Position numbers and translations under genes: made by a program. Shown here one piece after another: positions 1-5,574 of a stretch of 9,240 nt of DNA. The notes beneath the pieces are model-generated. The model did no database searches. It was not told the DNA's origin and was given only the letters and a program-made list of their open reading frames with translations. Every line of letters begins with the position of its first letter. The stretch's first letter is position 1. Source of the stretch: Bacteroidetes bacterium 4572_114 (GTDB lineage: Bacteria; Bacteroidota; Bacteroidia; Bacteroidales; 4484-276); the NCBI GenBank assembly GCA_002254335.1, contig NIVA01000045.1, positions 1 to 9,240 of the forward strand, in the 5' to 3' direction.

Positions 1-6
1 AGGAAA

Positions 7-648
7 TTATTCTATCCCCGGCAACATAGGTACAAACACAAACCCCCCATGATATTCTTCATCAAATTCGGTTTCGGAAATCTTTATCAGCCTCACCATA
101 GTTTGATGGCCCCCTTTGCCAACCGGTGCAACCAGGTTCCCACCAACTTTCAATTGCATTTTTAGCTCATCAGGGATTTTTGGTACTGCGGCCGTAATAA
201 TTATCCTGTCGAAAGGGGCAAATGTTGGAAGGCCTTTATACCCGTCCCGGTTGAAAACCTTTGCCTTAAAGCCATATTTATTAAAAAATTTACTTACCGA
301 TTTAAACAAGTTAATTTGTCTCTCTACAGTAAACACCTTTGCGCCCATTTCCAGTAAAACGCTTGCCTGGTACCCTGACCCTGTCCCAACTTCAAGCACT
401 TTCATCCCCTTTTCAACCTGCAAAAGTTCACTTTGGAAGGCAACAGTGTAGGGCTGCGAAATGGTTTGCCCCGATCCGATTGGAAAAGCCTTGTCCTGAT
501 AGGCAAATTCAAGGAAGGATGAATCCATGAAAATATGCCTGGGCACATTGCCAATGGCTTTCAGCACATTTTCGTCACTGATGCCCCTGTCTTTCAAACC
601 ATTTACCAATAGTTTCCTCAATCCCTGATGTCTGTATGTGTCAATCAT
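7..648 (-). CDS. pcm: Protein-L-isoaspartate O-methyltransferase
   Basis: SAM-dependent repair enzyme. It methylates the abnormal isoaspartyl carboxyl group that forms in ageing proteins, so that the residue can return to aspartate; the protein is cytosolic. At 213 residues it has the usual length of bacterial PCMT. Visible motifs, in order: the PCMT signature PIGSGQTISQP (56-66), SAM motif I VLEVGTGSGYQA (84-95) with the acidic E109 after strand 2, the DGYKG region (135-139), motif II DRIIITAA (147-154), motif III LKVGGNLVAPVG (166-177), and the C-terminal FVFVPMLPG strand (203-211). The ATG at 648 is preceded by an A-rich stretch and no Shine-Dalgarno, normal for Bacteroidota; the first helix (MIDTYRHQGLRKLLV) fits a full N-terminus. 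It is divergent from the oxidoreductase at 1112, so the two need separate promoters; I could not find a clean one here. The stop lies 6 bp from the window edge, so the downstream neighbour is unknown. Confidence 0.96.
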   Translation of the reverse strand: MIDTYRHQGLRKLLVNGLKDRGISDENVLKAIGNVPRHIFMDSSFLEFAYQDKAFPIGSGQTISQPYTVAFQSELLQVEKGMKVLEVGTGSGYQASVLLEMGAKVFTVERQINLFKSVSKFFNKYGFKAKVFNRDGYKGLPTFAPFDRIIITAAVPKIPDELKMQLKVGGNLVAPVGKGGHQTMVRLIKISETEFDEEYHGGFVFVPMLPGIE

Positions 649-736
649 TTTTTTCTGTTTTTATAACTTCCAAATTTTAAATAATTCTTCAAATCCCCCA
701 TCCCCCCCTGTCCTCCGTGGCCCCCGATTGCCGAAG

Positions 737-761
737 CCTTGGCGAAAGCTGTTCGCGAAGG
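737..761. repeat. REP-like imperfect hairpin
   Basis: CCTTGGCGAA (737-746) and TTCGCGAAGG (752-761) form a 10-bp stem with one mismatch around a 5-nt AGCTG loop. It is GC-rich within an otherwise AT-rich gap. No T-run follows on either strand, so it does not look like a normal intrinsic terminator. A dispersed intergenic palindrome is the likeliest reading, but no second copy lies in this window. Confidence 0.45.
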
Positions 762-989
762 TGGATCACCCCACCGCTCCACCAACCATAGGCAGCCCAC
801 ATGGGCACCCCAACTCATCCTTTTCCTCATTTGGCGAAATTAATAAAAGCTTAGGTTCACATACTCAATGGGATGCTAATAATTTGATTTTTTTGTTTTA
901 TGTTGTCATCGAATTGATCGAATTACACAAATTTTGCAGGTAATTCATTCCATCTCTACATTTTTCCAATGCGCCCTATACCCTTATTT

Positions 990-1061
990 CCAATACTCCA
1001 TTCCTCCATTCCTCCATTCCTCCATTCCTCCATTTTTCCATTTTTCCAACTTTCCATTATT
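990..1061. repeat. 8-bp tandem repeat array (CCATTCCT type)
   Basis: Nine contiguous octamers without any phase slip: CCAATACT, then CCATTCCT four times (998-1029), CCATTTTT twice (1030-1045), CCAACTTT and CCATTATT. Degenerate units that still begin with CC at the 8-bp phase can be followed back to 966. The array ends 26 bp before the -7 box of the oxidoreductase gene, about where a -33 element would lie. Its consensus is the reverse complement of the array at 4433-4512. Confidence 0.9.
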
Positions 1062-1087
1062 CCCCACCTATCAGGACTAAAATAATT

Positions 1088-1095
1088 TACATTTG
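1088..1095 (+). promoter_or_regulatory. Probable Bacteroidota -7 promoter box
   Basis: TACATTTG matches the TAnnTTTG -7 consensus of the Bacteroidota primary sigma factor. It ends 16 bp before the ATG at 1112, implying a leader of roughly 10 nt. I see no TTG/TTTG at the expected -33 distance; the 8-bp array ends there instead, so the call rests on the -7 box and its position. Confidence 0.5.
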
Positions 1096-1111
1096 CAAAA
1101 AATTCATAACT

Positions 1112-2083
1112 ATGCTAAAAATTGGTGTTTTGGGTGCTGGCCACCTCGGTAAGATCCATATTAAATGTATTAAAGAGATCGATAAATTTGACCTGGTCGG
1201 GTTTTACGATCCCAACACTGAAACAGCGGCAAAAGTTGCTGCCGAATTTGGGCTAAAAAGGTTCGATACCCTTCACGGGATAATTGATGCCGTGGATGTG
1301 GTGGATATTGTAACACCTACCATTTCGCATTTCGATTGTGCCTCCGAGTCCCTCAAGAAATCTAAACATGTTTTTATAGAAAAACCAATTGTTGCCTCTC
1401 CCGAAGAAGCACGTGAACTGATAAAAATTTCGGAAGAGGCCGGTGCAAAGGTGCAGGTAGGCCATGTTGAAAGGTTTAACCCGGCTTTCCTTGTGGCACA
1501 GCCTGTTATTGATAATCCGATGTTTATCGAAACACACCGCCTGGCACAGTTTAACCCACGTGGGACCGATGTGCCGGTAATCCTCGATTTAATGATCCAC
1601 GACATAGATATTGTGTTGAGCGTGGTGAAATCAAATGTTAAAAAGATCAGTGCAAGTGGTGTGCCCATAATTAGCGATACGCCCGATATTGCCAACGCCC
1701 GGATTGAATTTGATAATGGTTGTGTGGCCAATCTCACGGCCAGCCGCATCTCGTTGAAAAATATGAGAAAATCAAGGTTTTTCCAGCGGGATGCTTACAT
1801 TTCGGTCGATTTTCTGGAGAAAGAGGTTGAGATAGTAAAGATGAAGGACATCGATGCCGAACCAAACGATCCGTTTGCCATGGTGCTGGACCTTGGGGAA
1901 GGCAAAGGCAAGAAAGAGATTATGATGGACAGGCCAAAGATAGGGCCTATAAACGCCATAAAAACCGAACTGGAAAAGTTTGCCGAAGCCATACTTGAAA
2001 ATACCGTTCCCGCAGTTACTATAAACGATGGCTATATGGCGTTGGATGTGGCCTACAGGATTTTAGGGAAAATTACAATATAA
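1112..2083 (+). CDS. Gfo/Idh/MocA family NAD(P)-dependent oxidoreductase
   Basis: Cytosolic dehydrogenase of the glucose-fructose oxidoreductase / inositol dehydrogenase / MocA superfamily, 323 residues. The N-terminal Rossmann fold has the dinucleotide loop GAGHLG (8-13) and an acidic D33 after strand 2. The superfamily EKP motif is at 90-92, with the conserved lysine K91. The C-terminal domain has GHVERFNPA (117-125) and DLMIHDIDIVL (159-169), where H163 and D164 sit at the usual catalytic position. The GHVERFNPA/IHDID pattern resembles members that oxidise UDP-linked amino sugars (WlbA- and GnnA-like) more than sugar-alcohol dehydrogenases; this is inference from memory. No partner aminotransferase or acyltransferase is in the window. 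The ATG at 1112 lies just upstream of the first strand (MLKIGVLG), so the start is secure. It leads a probable operon with the lipoprotein (47-bp gap) and the glycosylphosphotransferase, which favours a role in making a surface-glycan sugar. Exact substrate unknown. Confidence 0.9.
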   Translation: MLKIGVLGAGHLGKIHIKCIKEIDKFDLVGFYDPNTETAAKVAAEFGLKRFDTLHGIIDAVDVVDIVTPTISHFDCASESLKKSKHVFIEKPIVASPEEARELIKISEEAGAKVQVGHVERFNPAFLVAQPVIDNPMFIETHRLAQFNPRGTDVPVILDLMIHDIDIVLSVVKSNVKKISASGVPIISDTPDIANARIEFDNGCVANLTASRISLKNMRKSRFFQRDAYISVDFLEKEVEIVKMKDIDAEPNDPFAMVLDLGEGKGKKEIMMDRPKIGPINAIKTELEKFAEAILENTVPAVTINDGYMALDVAYRILGKITI

Positions 2084-2130
2084 AATTCGTAGTTTCGTTC
2101 ACCTTTTCAAAATTTTATCAAGACCGGCCC

Positions 2131-3006
2131 ATGAGAAAATTGTTATTAATATCGATATTCATATCACTACTTATTGTAACCGGTATTTTCTCCTGTAAAA
2201 AAAGTGACCTGAAACCTGGTGTCCCGGCTTTTATCCAGGTCGATACCATTACTTTTCAAACCTTGTATGTTGACCAGGGGACATCAGTACAGAAAATAAC
2301 GGATGTGTGGGTGTTTGCCGATGACCAGACCATTGGTGCCTTTGAAATGCCATGTACCGTGCCCATACTTAAAGACGGGCCAGGTAAATTAAGGCTCGAA
2401 GCAGGGATTAAACTTAATGGGATAGCCTCCACAAGGGTGCCCAACCCTTTTTTTAAACCTATAATAATTGAGGGTTTTGATTTTGTTCCAGATAGTACGG
2501 TAACCGCAAATTTTGGCACTGAATATTATGAGACCGTTGAGTTTATCTGGATGGAAGATTTTGAGGGAAATTCAATTTCCATCGACACTACCTCAAAAAG
2601 CACTGTAAATATGGAGCTTACCGAACCGGGGACATCCGAAACTTTTCAGGGCGGCCATTCCGGGATAATCGTGCTCGATAGCACCAACAATTATTACGAA
2701 GCTGCTTCTTATGAAGCTTTTGACCTGCCAACCGACGGATCACCTGTTTTTTTGGAAATGAATTACAAATGCAACAACATGCTTGTAATTGGTATATTTG
2801 CCCAGGACGCATCTCAAATTATTCAGGACGCGGTGATTTACCTCAACCCCAGCGATGATTGGAATAAAATTTATATCAACCTCACAAATAAGCTAAAAGA
2901 ATATTCTAATGCACTTGATTTTAAAATATTTTTTGGTGCCATTTACGACACTCCCGACGAACAAGCTGTGATATTGTTGGATAACATTAAGTTAATGTAC
3001 CGATAG
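2131..3006 (+). CDS. Lipoprotein of unknown function, Bacteroidota-type
   Basis: I do not recognise a named family. The 291-residue protein begins with a lipoprotein signal: MRK, a hydrophobic stretch (4-20) and a lipobox ending in Ser21-Cys22. After export Cys22 should be lipidated, placing it in the periplasm-facing or outer membrane. The mature protein looks beta-rich with two parts. Residues about 34-120 include DVWVFADDQTIGAFEMP, LEAGIKLNGI and VPNPFFKP. Residues about 140-291 have Gly/Asp-rich strands (EDFEGNSISID, FQGGHSGIIVLD, SPVFLEMNYKCNN) suggesting a jelly-roll, carbohydrate-binding-like fold. It ends with a run of strands and LLDNIKLMYR. It is separated from the glycosylphosphotransferase by only 8 bp, all T, so the two are almost certainly co-transcribed. 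A role in surface-polysaccharide assembly or attachment is a guess from that context. No Shine-Dalgarno precedes the ATG. Confidence 0.85.
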   Translation: MRKLLLISIFISLLIVTGIFSCKKSDLKPGVPAFIQVDTITFQTLYVDQGTSVQKITDVWVFADDQTIGAFEMPCTVPILKDGPGKLRLEAGIKLNGIASTRVPNPFFKPIIIEGFDFVPDSTVTANFGTEYYETVEFIWMEDFEGNSISIDTTSKSTVNMELTEPGTSETFQGGHSGIIVLDSTNNYYEAASYEAFDLPTDGSPVFLEMNYKCNNMLVIGIFAQDASQIIQDAVIYLNPSDDWNKIYINLTNKLKEYSNALDFKIFFGAIYDTPDEQAVILLDNIKLMYR

Positions 3007-3014
3007 TTTTTTTT
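2984..3014 (+). promoter_or_regulatory. Palindrome plus T8 tract in the lipoprotein/transferase junction
   Basis: ACATTAA (2984-2990) and TTAATGT (2992-2998) form a perfect 7-bp inverted repeat around one base at the end of the lipoprotein gene. The whole space between its TAG stop (3004-3006) and the next ATG (3015) is eight T residues (3007-3014). The stem is AT-only apart from one C-G pair and stands 8 nt before the T tract, so a strong terminator is unlikely. Partial attenuation or slippage at T8 is possible. Confidence 0.3.
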
Positions 3015-4427
3015 ATGAACAGACAATTACAACGTATCAGATATATTTTTGCCGACTGGGTATCGGCCGTGGTTGCATGGACATTGTTTTTTATGTACAG
3101 GAAATTTTCTGTGTTGCCCGATCATTTTTCCCTGGTTGAAGTGTTTACAGATGTAAAGTTTTATTTTGGTATAATAATAATCCCGCTTTTTTGGCTAATC
3201 CTGTACGTGATTGCCGGATATTATCGTAAGGTTTTCAGAAAATCCAGGGTCAAGGAACTGTCACAAATTTTTTCAACTACTATCGTTGGTGTCACTATCA
3301 TCTTTTTTACGTTGATACTTGATGATGTTGTGGTTTCATATCGTTCGTATTTGCAATCCTTTCTGGTTCTGTTTGGGCTGCAATTTGTGATAACAGCGGT
3401 GTCCCATCTTGTTATCACCACCCGCACAGTAAAAAAAGTGCACAATAAAATCATCGGGTTTAATACTGTTATTGTTGGCAGCAGCGATAATGCGGTTAAA
3501 ATGTTCCTCGACCTCGATAAGCAGTTTCCATCGTCGGGGAATAAGTTTATTGGTTTTGTTAATGCTAAGAAATATGACCAATATAAGCTTGCCGAATATT
3601 TGCCACATCTTGGGTATTATAAGGATTTGCCCTCTATTATCAAGGATAATTCAGTTGAGGAGGTAATTATTGCTGTGGAGAGGTTGGAACATGAACTGGT
3701 TGAAAATGTGATAGCAGAAGTGGAAAATACGACTGTCGTAATAAAGATCATCCCCATTATGCAGGATTTCCTTATGGGGGCCGTAAAAACCACGGCAATA
3801 TTTGGGGAGCCGCTCATCCAGGTTTCGCCTGATTTAATGCCAGCCTGGCAGGAATCGCTCAAAAGGTTGATCGATATTGTTGCTTCACTTGTCGCCGTTA
3901 CGCTTTTATTGCCTGTGTACGCCTTTCTGGCCATTGGTGTGAAAAGGTCATCCAATGGGCCGATATTTTATTCCCAGGAGCGGATAGGTTTGAACGGCAA
4001 GCCTTTTAATATCCATAAATTCCGATCGATGTATATTGGGGCAGAGAAAGGCACACCACAGTTATCTTCTACAAACGACAACAGGATTACCCGTTTCGGG
4101 AAGATGATGCGCAAACTTCGCTTAGATGAGACCCCACAGTTTTATACCGTGCTTAAGGGCGATATGTCGCTGGTCGGCCCACGTCCCGAGCGTCAGTTTT
4201 TTATCGACCAGATTATGAAAAAAGCCCCGCATTATCGTTTGTTGCAACGGGTTAAGCCAGGCATTACCTCCTGGGGCCAGGTTAAATTTGGCTACGCCTC
4301 CAATGTTGATGAAATGATAAAACGCCTTAAATTCGATATCCTCTATGTTGAAAATATGTCGCTGGCCATGGATTTCAAAATCATGGCCTACACCATCATC
4401 ATCGTACTGCAGGGAAGCGGGAAGTAG
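3015..4427 (+). CDS. Polyprenyl glycosylphosphotransferase (initiating sugar transferase)
   Basis: Inner-membrane enzyme that transfers a sugar-1-phosphate from a UDP-sugar to undecaprenyl phosphate, the first step of exopolysaccharide, capsule or O-antigen repeat-unit synthesis. The 470 residues have the long-form (WbaP/WcaJ-like) layout: hydrophobic segments near 8-28, 49-69, 86-103 and 111-136; a Rossmann-like middle domain starting TVIVGSSDNA (151-160); a re-entrant hydrophobic helix (about 284-308); and the catalytic bacterial sugar-transferase domain. That domain carries QERIGLNGKPF (321-331), KFRSM (335-339), the catalytic Asp-Glu pair D371-E372 in RLDETPQF, GDMSLVGPRPE (382-392) and KPGITSWGQV (414-423). 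All key residues are present, so it should be active. The sugar cannot be read from the sequence. The gene directly follows the lipoprotein gene and ends at a TAG that is also the first, degenerate unit of the 8-bp array. No Wzx, Wzy or other glycosyltransferase gene is in the window, so any remaining pathway genes lie elsewhere. Confidence 0.95.
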   Translation: MNRQLQRIRYIFADWVSAVVAWTLFFMYRKFSVLPDHFSLVEVFTDVKFYFGIIIIPLFWLILYVIAGYYRKVFRKSRVKELSQIFSTTIVGVTIIFFTLILDDVVVSYRSYLQSFLVLFGLQFVITAVSHLVITTRTVKKVHNKIIGFNTVIVGSSDNAVKMFLDLDKQFPSSGNKFIGFVNAKKYDQYKLAEYLPHLGYYKDLPSIIKDNSVEEVIIAVERLEHELVENVIAEVENTTVVIKIIPIMQDFLMGAVKTTAIFGEPLIQVSPDLMPAWQESLKRLIDIVASLVAVTLLLPVYAFLAIGVKRSSNGPIFYSQERIGLNGKPFNIHKFRSMYIGAEKGTPQLSSTNDNRITRFGKMMRKLRLDETPQFYTVLKGDMSLVGPRPERQFFIDQIMKKAPHYRLLQRVKPGITSWGQVKFGYASNVDEMIKRLKFDILYVENMSLAMDFKIMAYTIIIVLQGSGK

Positions 4428-4432
4428 TGGGG

Positions 4433-4512
4433 GATGGAAGGTTGGAGGAATGGAGGGATGGAAGGATGGAAGACTGGAGGAATGGAAGGATGGAAGACTG
4501 GAAGAATGGAAA
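4433..4512. repeat. 8-bp tandem repeat array (AATGGAGG type)
   Basis: Ten contiguous octamers of pattern RNTGGARR (one ACTGGAGG and one ACTGGAAG included) with no phase slip. The phase extends one degenerate unit to 4425, the TAG stop of the transferase. A higher-order 24-bp unit is visible: 4465-4488 and 4489-4512 differ at only two positions. The consensus is the reverse complement of the array at 990-1061; the longest perfect match I found is 14 nt (4443-4456 against 1003-1016). An open frame across it (about 4345-4581) yields a Trp/Glu/Gly low-complexity peptide and is not a gene. Confidence 0.92.
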
Positions 4513-4543
4513 CCTGACAGAGTTCACAGAACCTGTCAGAGTT
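4511..4543. repeat. Direct/inverted repeat upstream of the DUF3108 gene
   Basis: AACCTGACAGAGTT (4511-4524) recurs 19 bp later as AACCTGTCAGAGTT (4530-4543), differing at one base. That base makes the cores CTGACAG (4514-4520) and CTGTCAG (4533-4539) a perfect 7-bp inverted repeat around a 12-nt loop. It sits in the 140-bp gap, 25 bp before the next ATG. It could be a leader hairpin, a regulator-binding site or a passive intergenic repeat; no T-run follows. Confidence 0.55.
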
Positions 4544-4567
4544 TAACCAAACATCAGAGATTAACAA

Positions 4568-5398
4568 ATGACCAATTTTAATAACCGGATCAGCATACTT
4601 TTTTTTGTTTTAGCAACCACTTTTTTTTCTGTTCAGCATACTTCTTTATTGGCCCAACAAACTCTCCGCCCTTTCCAATACGGAGAAAAACTTCACTATA
4701 AAGTTTCTTACAACTGGGGGCTGGTTTGGGTAGATGCCGGCAAGGTCGTTTTTGAGGTTGAAAGCCTGACGTATGGCGACAGGCCGGCTTATCGTTTTAA
4801 AAGTTTCGGACGGTCATTAACCTCCTACGATTGGTTTTATAAAGTACGCGATTATTTCGAATCCGTTGCCGATGCCGAGGGTTTTTATCCTTATTGGTTT
4901 ACACGTAAAACCCGGGAAGGCAGTTATGAGGTTAATAATAAGTATAACTTCGATTACGAAAACAACCGCATCATTTCCCAAACACAAAATTCAAACAGGC
5001 CTTTCTCTGAAGATACACTCTCCTTTGAAGGTCTTGTCCTGGATGTGCAAACAGCAGTTTACTACTTTCGCACACTCAATTTTTCAATTATGAAAGAAGG
5101 GGAAAAGATTCCTTTCAGAATGATTATTGATGGGGAGGTTTTTAATTTGTATGGACATTACCTGGGCAAAGAAATCATCGAAAATTATGATGGACAGGTT
5201 TATCGTTGTCATAAATTCTCGGCCTCTTTGGTTGAAGGTACCATTTTTAGTGGTGGCGAGGACTTGTTTGTCTGGCTTACCGATGACAAAAACCAAATAC
5301 CACTCCTCGTGGAAGCTAAAATTTTGGTGGGTTCAGTAAAGGCTTATTTTACAAATGGGGAGAATATTTTATACCCAAAGGAATCGTTGGTGGAGTGA
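4568..5398 (+). CDS. Exported DUF3108 domain protein
   Basis: 276-residue protein with a hydrophobic signal peptide (about 8-29, probable cleavage after the LLA at 27-29), so it should reach the periplasm or outer membrane. The mature part matches the DUF3108 pattern as I know it: FQYGEKLHYKVSYNWGLVWV (36-55), leading into the DAGKVVFEV strand; SYDWFYKVRDYFES (86-99); LVLDVQTAVYYFRTL (156-170); and a C-terminal GGEDLFVWLTDDKNQIPLLVEAKI run (229-252). The family is common in Gram-negative bacteria and predicted to be a beta-rich lipid-binding-like fold; no biochemical role is established to my knowledge. It ends with tandem in-frame stops, TGA then TAA. It lies 140 bp after the transferase on the same strand, separated by an 8-bp array and an inverted repeat. 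Read-through from the glycan block is possible, but an own promoter cannot be excluded. No TAnnTTTG box is visible in the gap. Convergent with the I42 lipoprotein gene. Confidence 0.85.
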   Translation: MTNFNNRISILFFVLATTFFSVQHTSLLAQQTLRPFQYGEKLHYKVSYNWGLVWVDAGKVVFEVESLTYGDRPAYRFKSFGRSLTSYDWFYKVRDYFESVADAEGFYPYWFTRKTREGSYEVNNKYNFDYENNRIISQTQNSNRPFSEDTLSFEGLVLDVQTAVYYFRTLNFSIMKEGEKIPFRMIIDGEVFNLYGHYLGKEIIENYDGQVYRCHKFSASLVEGTIFSGGEDLFVWLTDDKNQIPLLVEAKILVGSVKAYFTNGENILYPKESLVE

Positions 5399-5459
5399 TA
5401 ACGCTGGGTGTTAGTGATATCATCCCTTCCCTGCTGTTTCCAGTTTCCAATTCCTGACG

Positions 5460-5486
5460 TTTCCAAGTCCATGCGGACGTTGGAAA
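5460..5486. repeat. Bulged hairpin in the convergent gap
   Basis: TTTCCAAGTCC (5460-5470) pairs with GGAC (5475-5478) and TTGGAAA (5480-5486) around an ATGC loop, giving 11 bp with one bulged G (5479). GTTTCCA also occurs as a tandem heptamer pair just upstream (5436-5449) and again at 5459-5465. It overlaps the next hairpin, so only one of the two can form in a single transcript. Confidence 0.5.
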
Positions 5487-5508
5487 GTCGGGGGAAAACC
5501 CCTCCAAC
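5479..5508. terminator. Possible bidirectional terminator hairpin
   Basis: GTTGGA (5479-5484) pairs with TCCAAC (5503-5508), enclosing GGGG-AAAA-CCCC (5491-5502), a stable GC stem with an asymmetric AAGTCG bulge on the left arm. It lies between two convergent genes, where a shared terminator is expected, 80 bp past the DUF3108 stop and 66 bp past the I42 stop. No proper T-run follows on either strand, so the terminator role rests on position and stem strength only. Confidence 0.35.
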
Positions 5509-5520
5509 AAAACTTTCCAT

Positions 5521-5536
5521 TCCCGCACGTGCGGGA
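5521..5536. repeat. Perfect palindrome TCCCGCACGTGCGGGA
   Basis: A 16-bp perfect palindrome with core CCCGCA-CG-TGCGGG. The same arms with an AA centre recur at 7528-7541, so this is a dispersed intergenic element rather than a one-off terminator. A tandem octamer pair TTAACTCA (5552-5559, 5560-5567) lies 15 bp further on. Confidence 0.65.
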
Positions 5537-5574
5537 TAGGACATGGAAACGTTAACTCATTAACTCACACAAAA

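Larger units (their letters stand above)
649..1111. other. Divergent intergenic region (463 bp), no gene
   Basis: The gap between pcm and the oxidoreductase holds no credible gene. Short open frames on both strands (about 638-943 and 645-830) translate to low-complexity Pro/Gly/Ser-rich peptides built from C-runs and a hairpin, without any recognisable domain. Contents from left to right: C-runs at about 696-725; a REP-like hairpin (737-761); the octamer ATCGAATT repeated with one base between copies (908-915 and 917-924); a CC-phased 8-bp tandem array (clear from 990, degenerate from 966, to 1061); and a Bacteroidota-type -7 box (1088-1095). Confidence 0.7.

Noticed and set aside
671..679. 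Possible minus-strand -7 box for pcm
   Set aside because: The sequence CAAATTTTA has a spacing of three, not two, between the CAAA and TA halves, so it does not fit TAnnTTTG well enough to call.
638..943. Open frames on both strands in the pcm/oxidoreductase gap
   Set aside because: The peptides are Pro/Ser/Gly-rich products of C-runs and the REP-like hairpin, with no domain; the minus-strand frame ends within the pcm start region.
1273..1749. 158-codon antisense frame in the oxidoreductase gene
   Set aside because: It is fully inside a gene with complete family motifs in the sense frame; the antisense product is Ser/Thr/Ile-rich with no recognisable fold.
2084..2130. Separate promoter for the lipoprotein gene (TAGTTTCG at 2090-2097)
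   Set aside because: It has one mismatch to TAnnTTTG and no -33 element, and the 47-bp gap is short enough for co-transcription with the oxidoreductase gene.
4345..4581. 78-codon open frame over the transferase 3' end
   Set aside because: Half lies in another frame of the transferase gene, and the rest is a translated 8-bp repeat (WK/EG/LEEW pattern).
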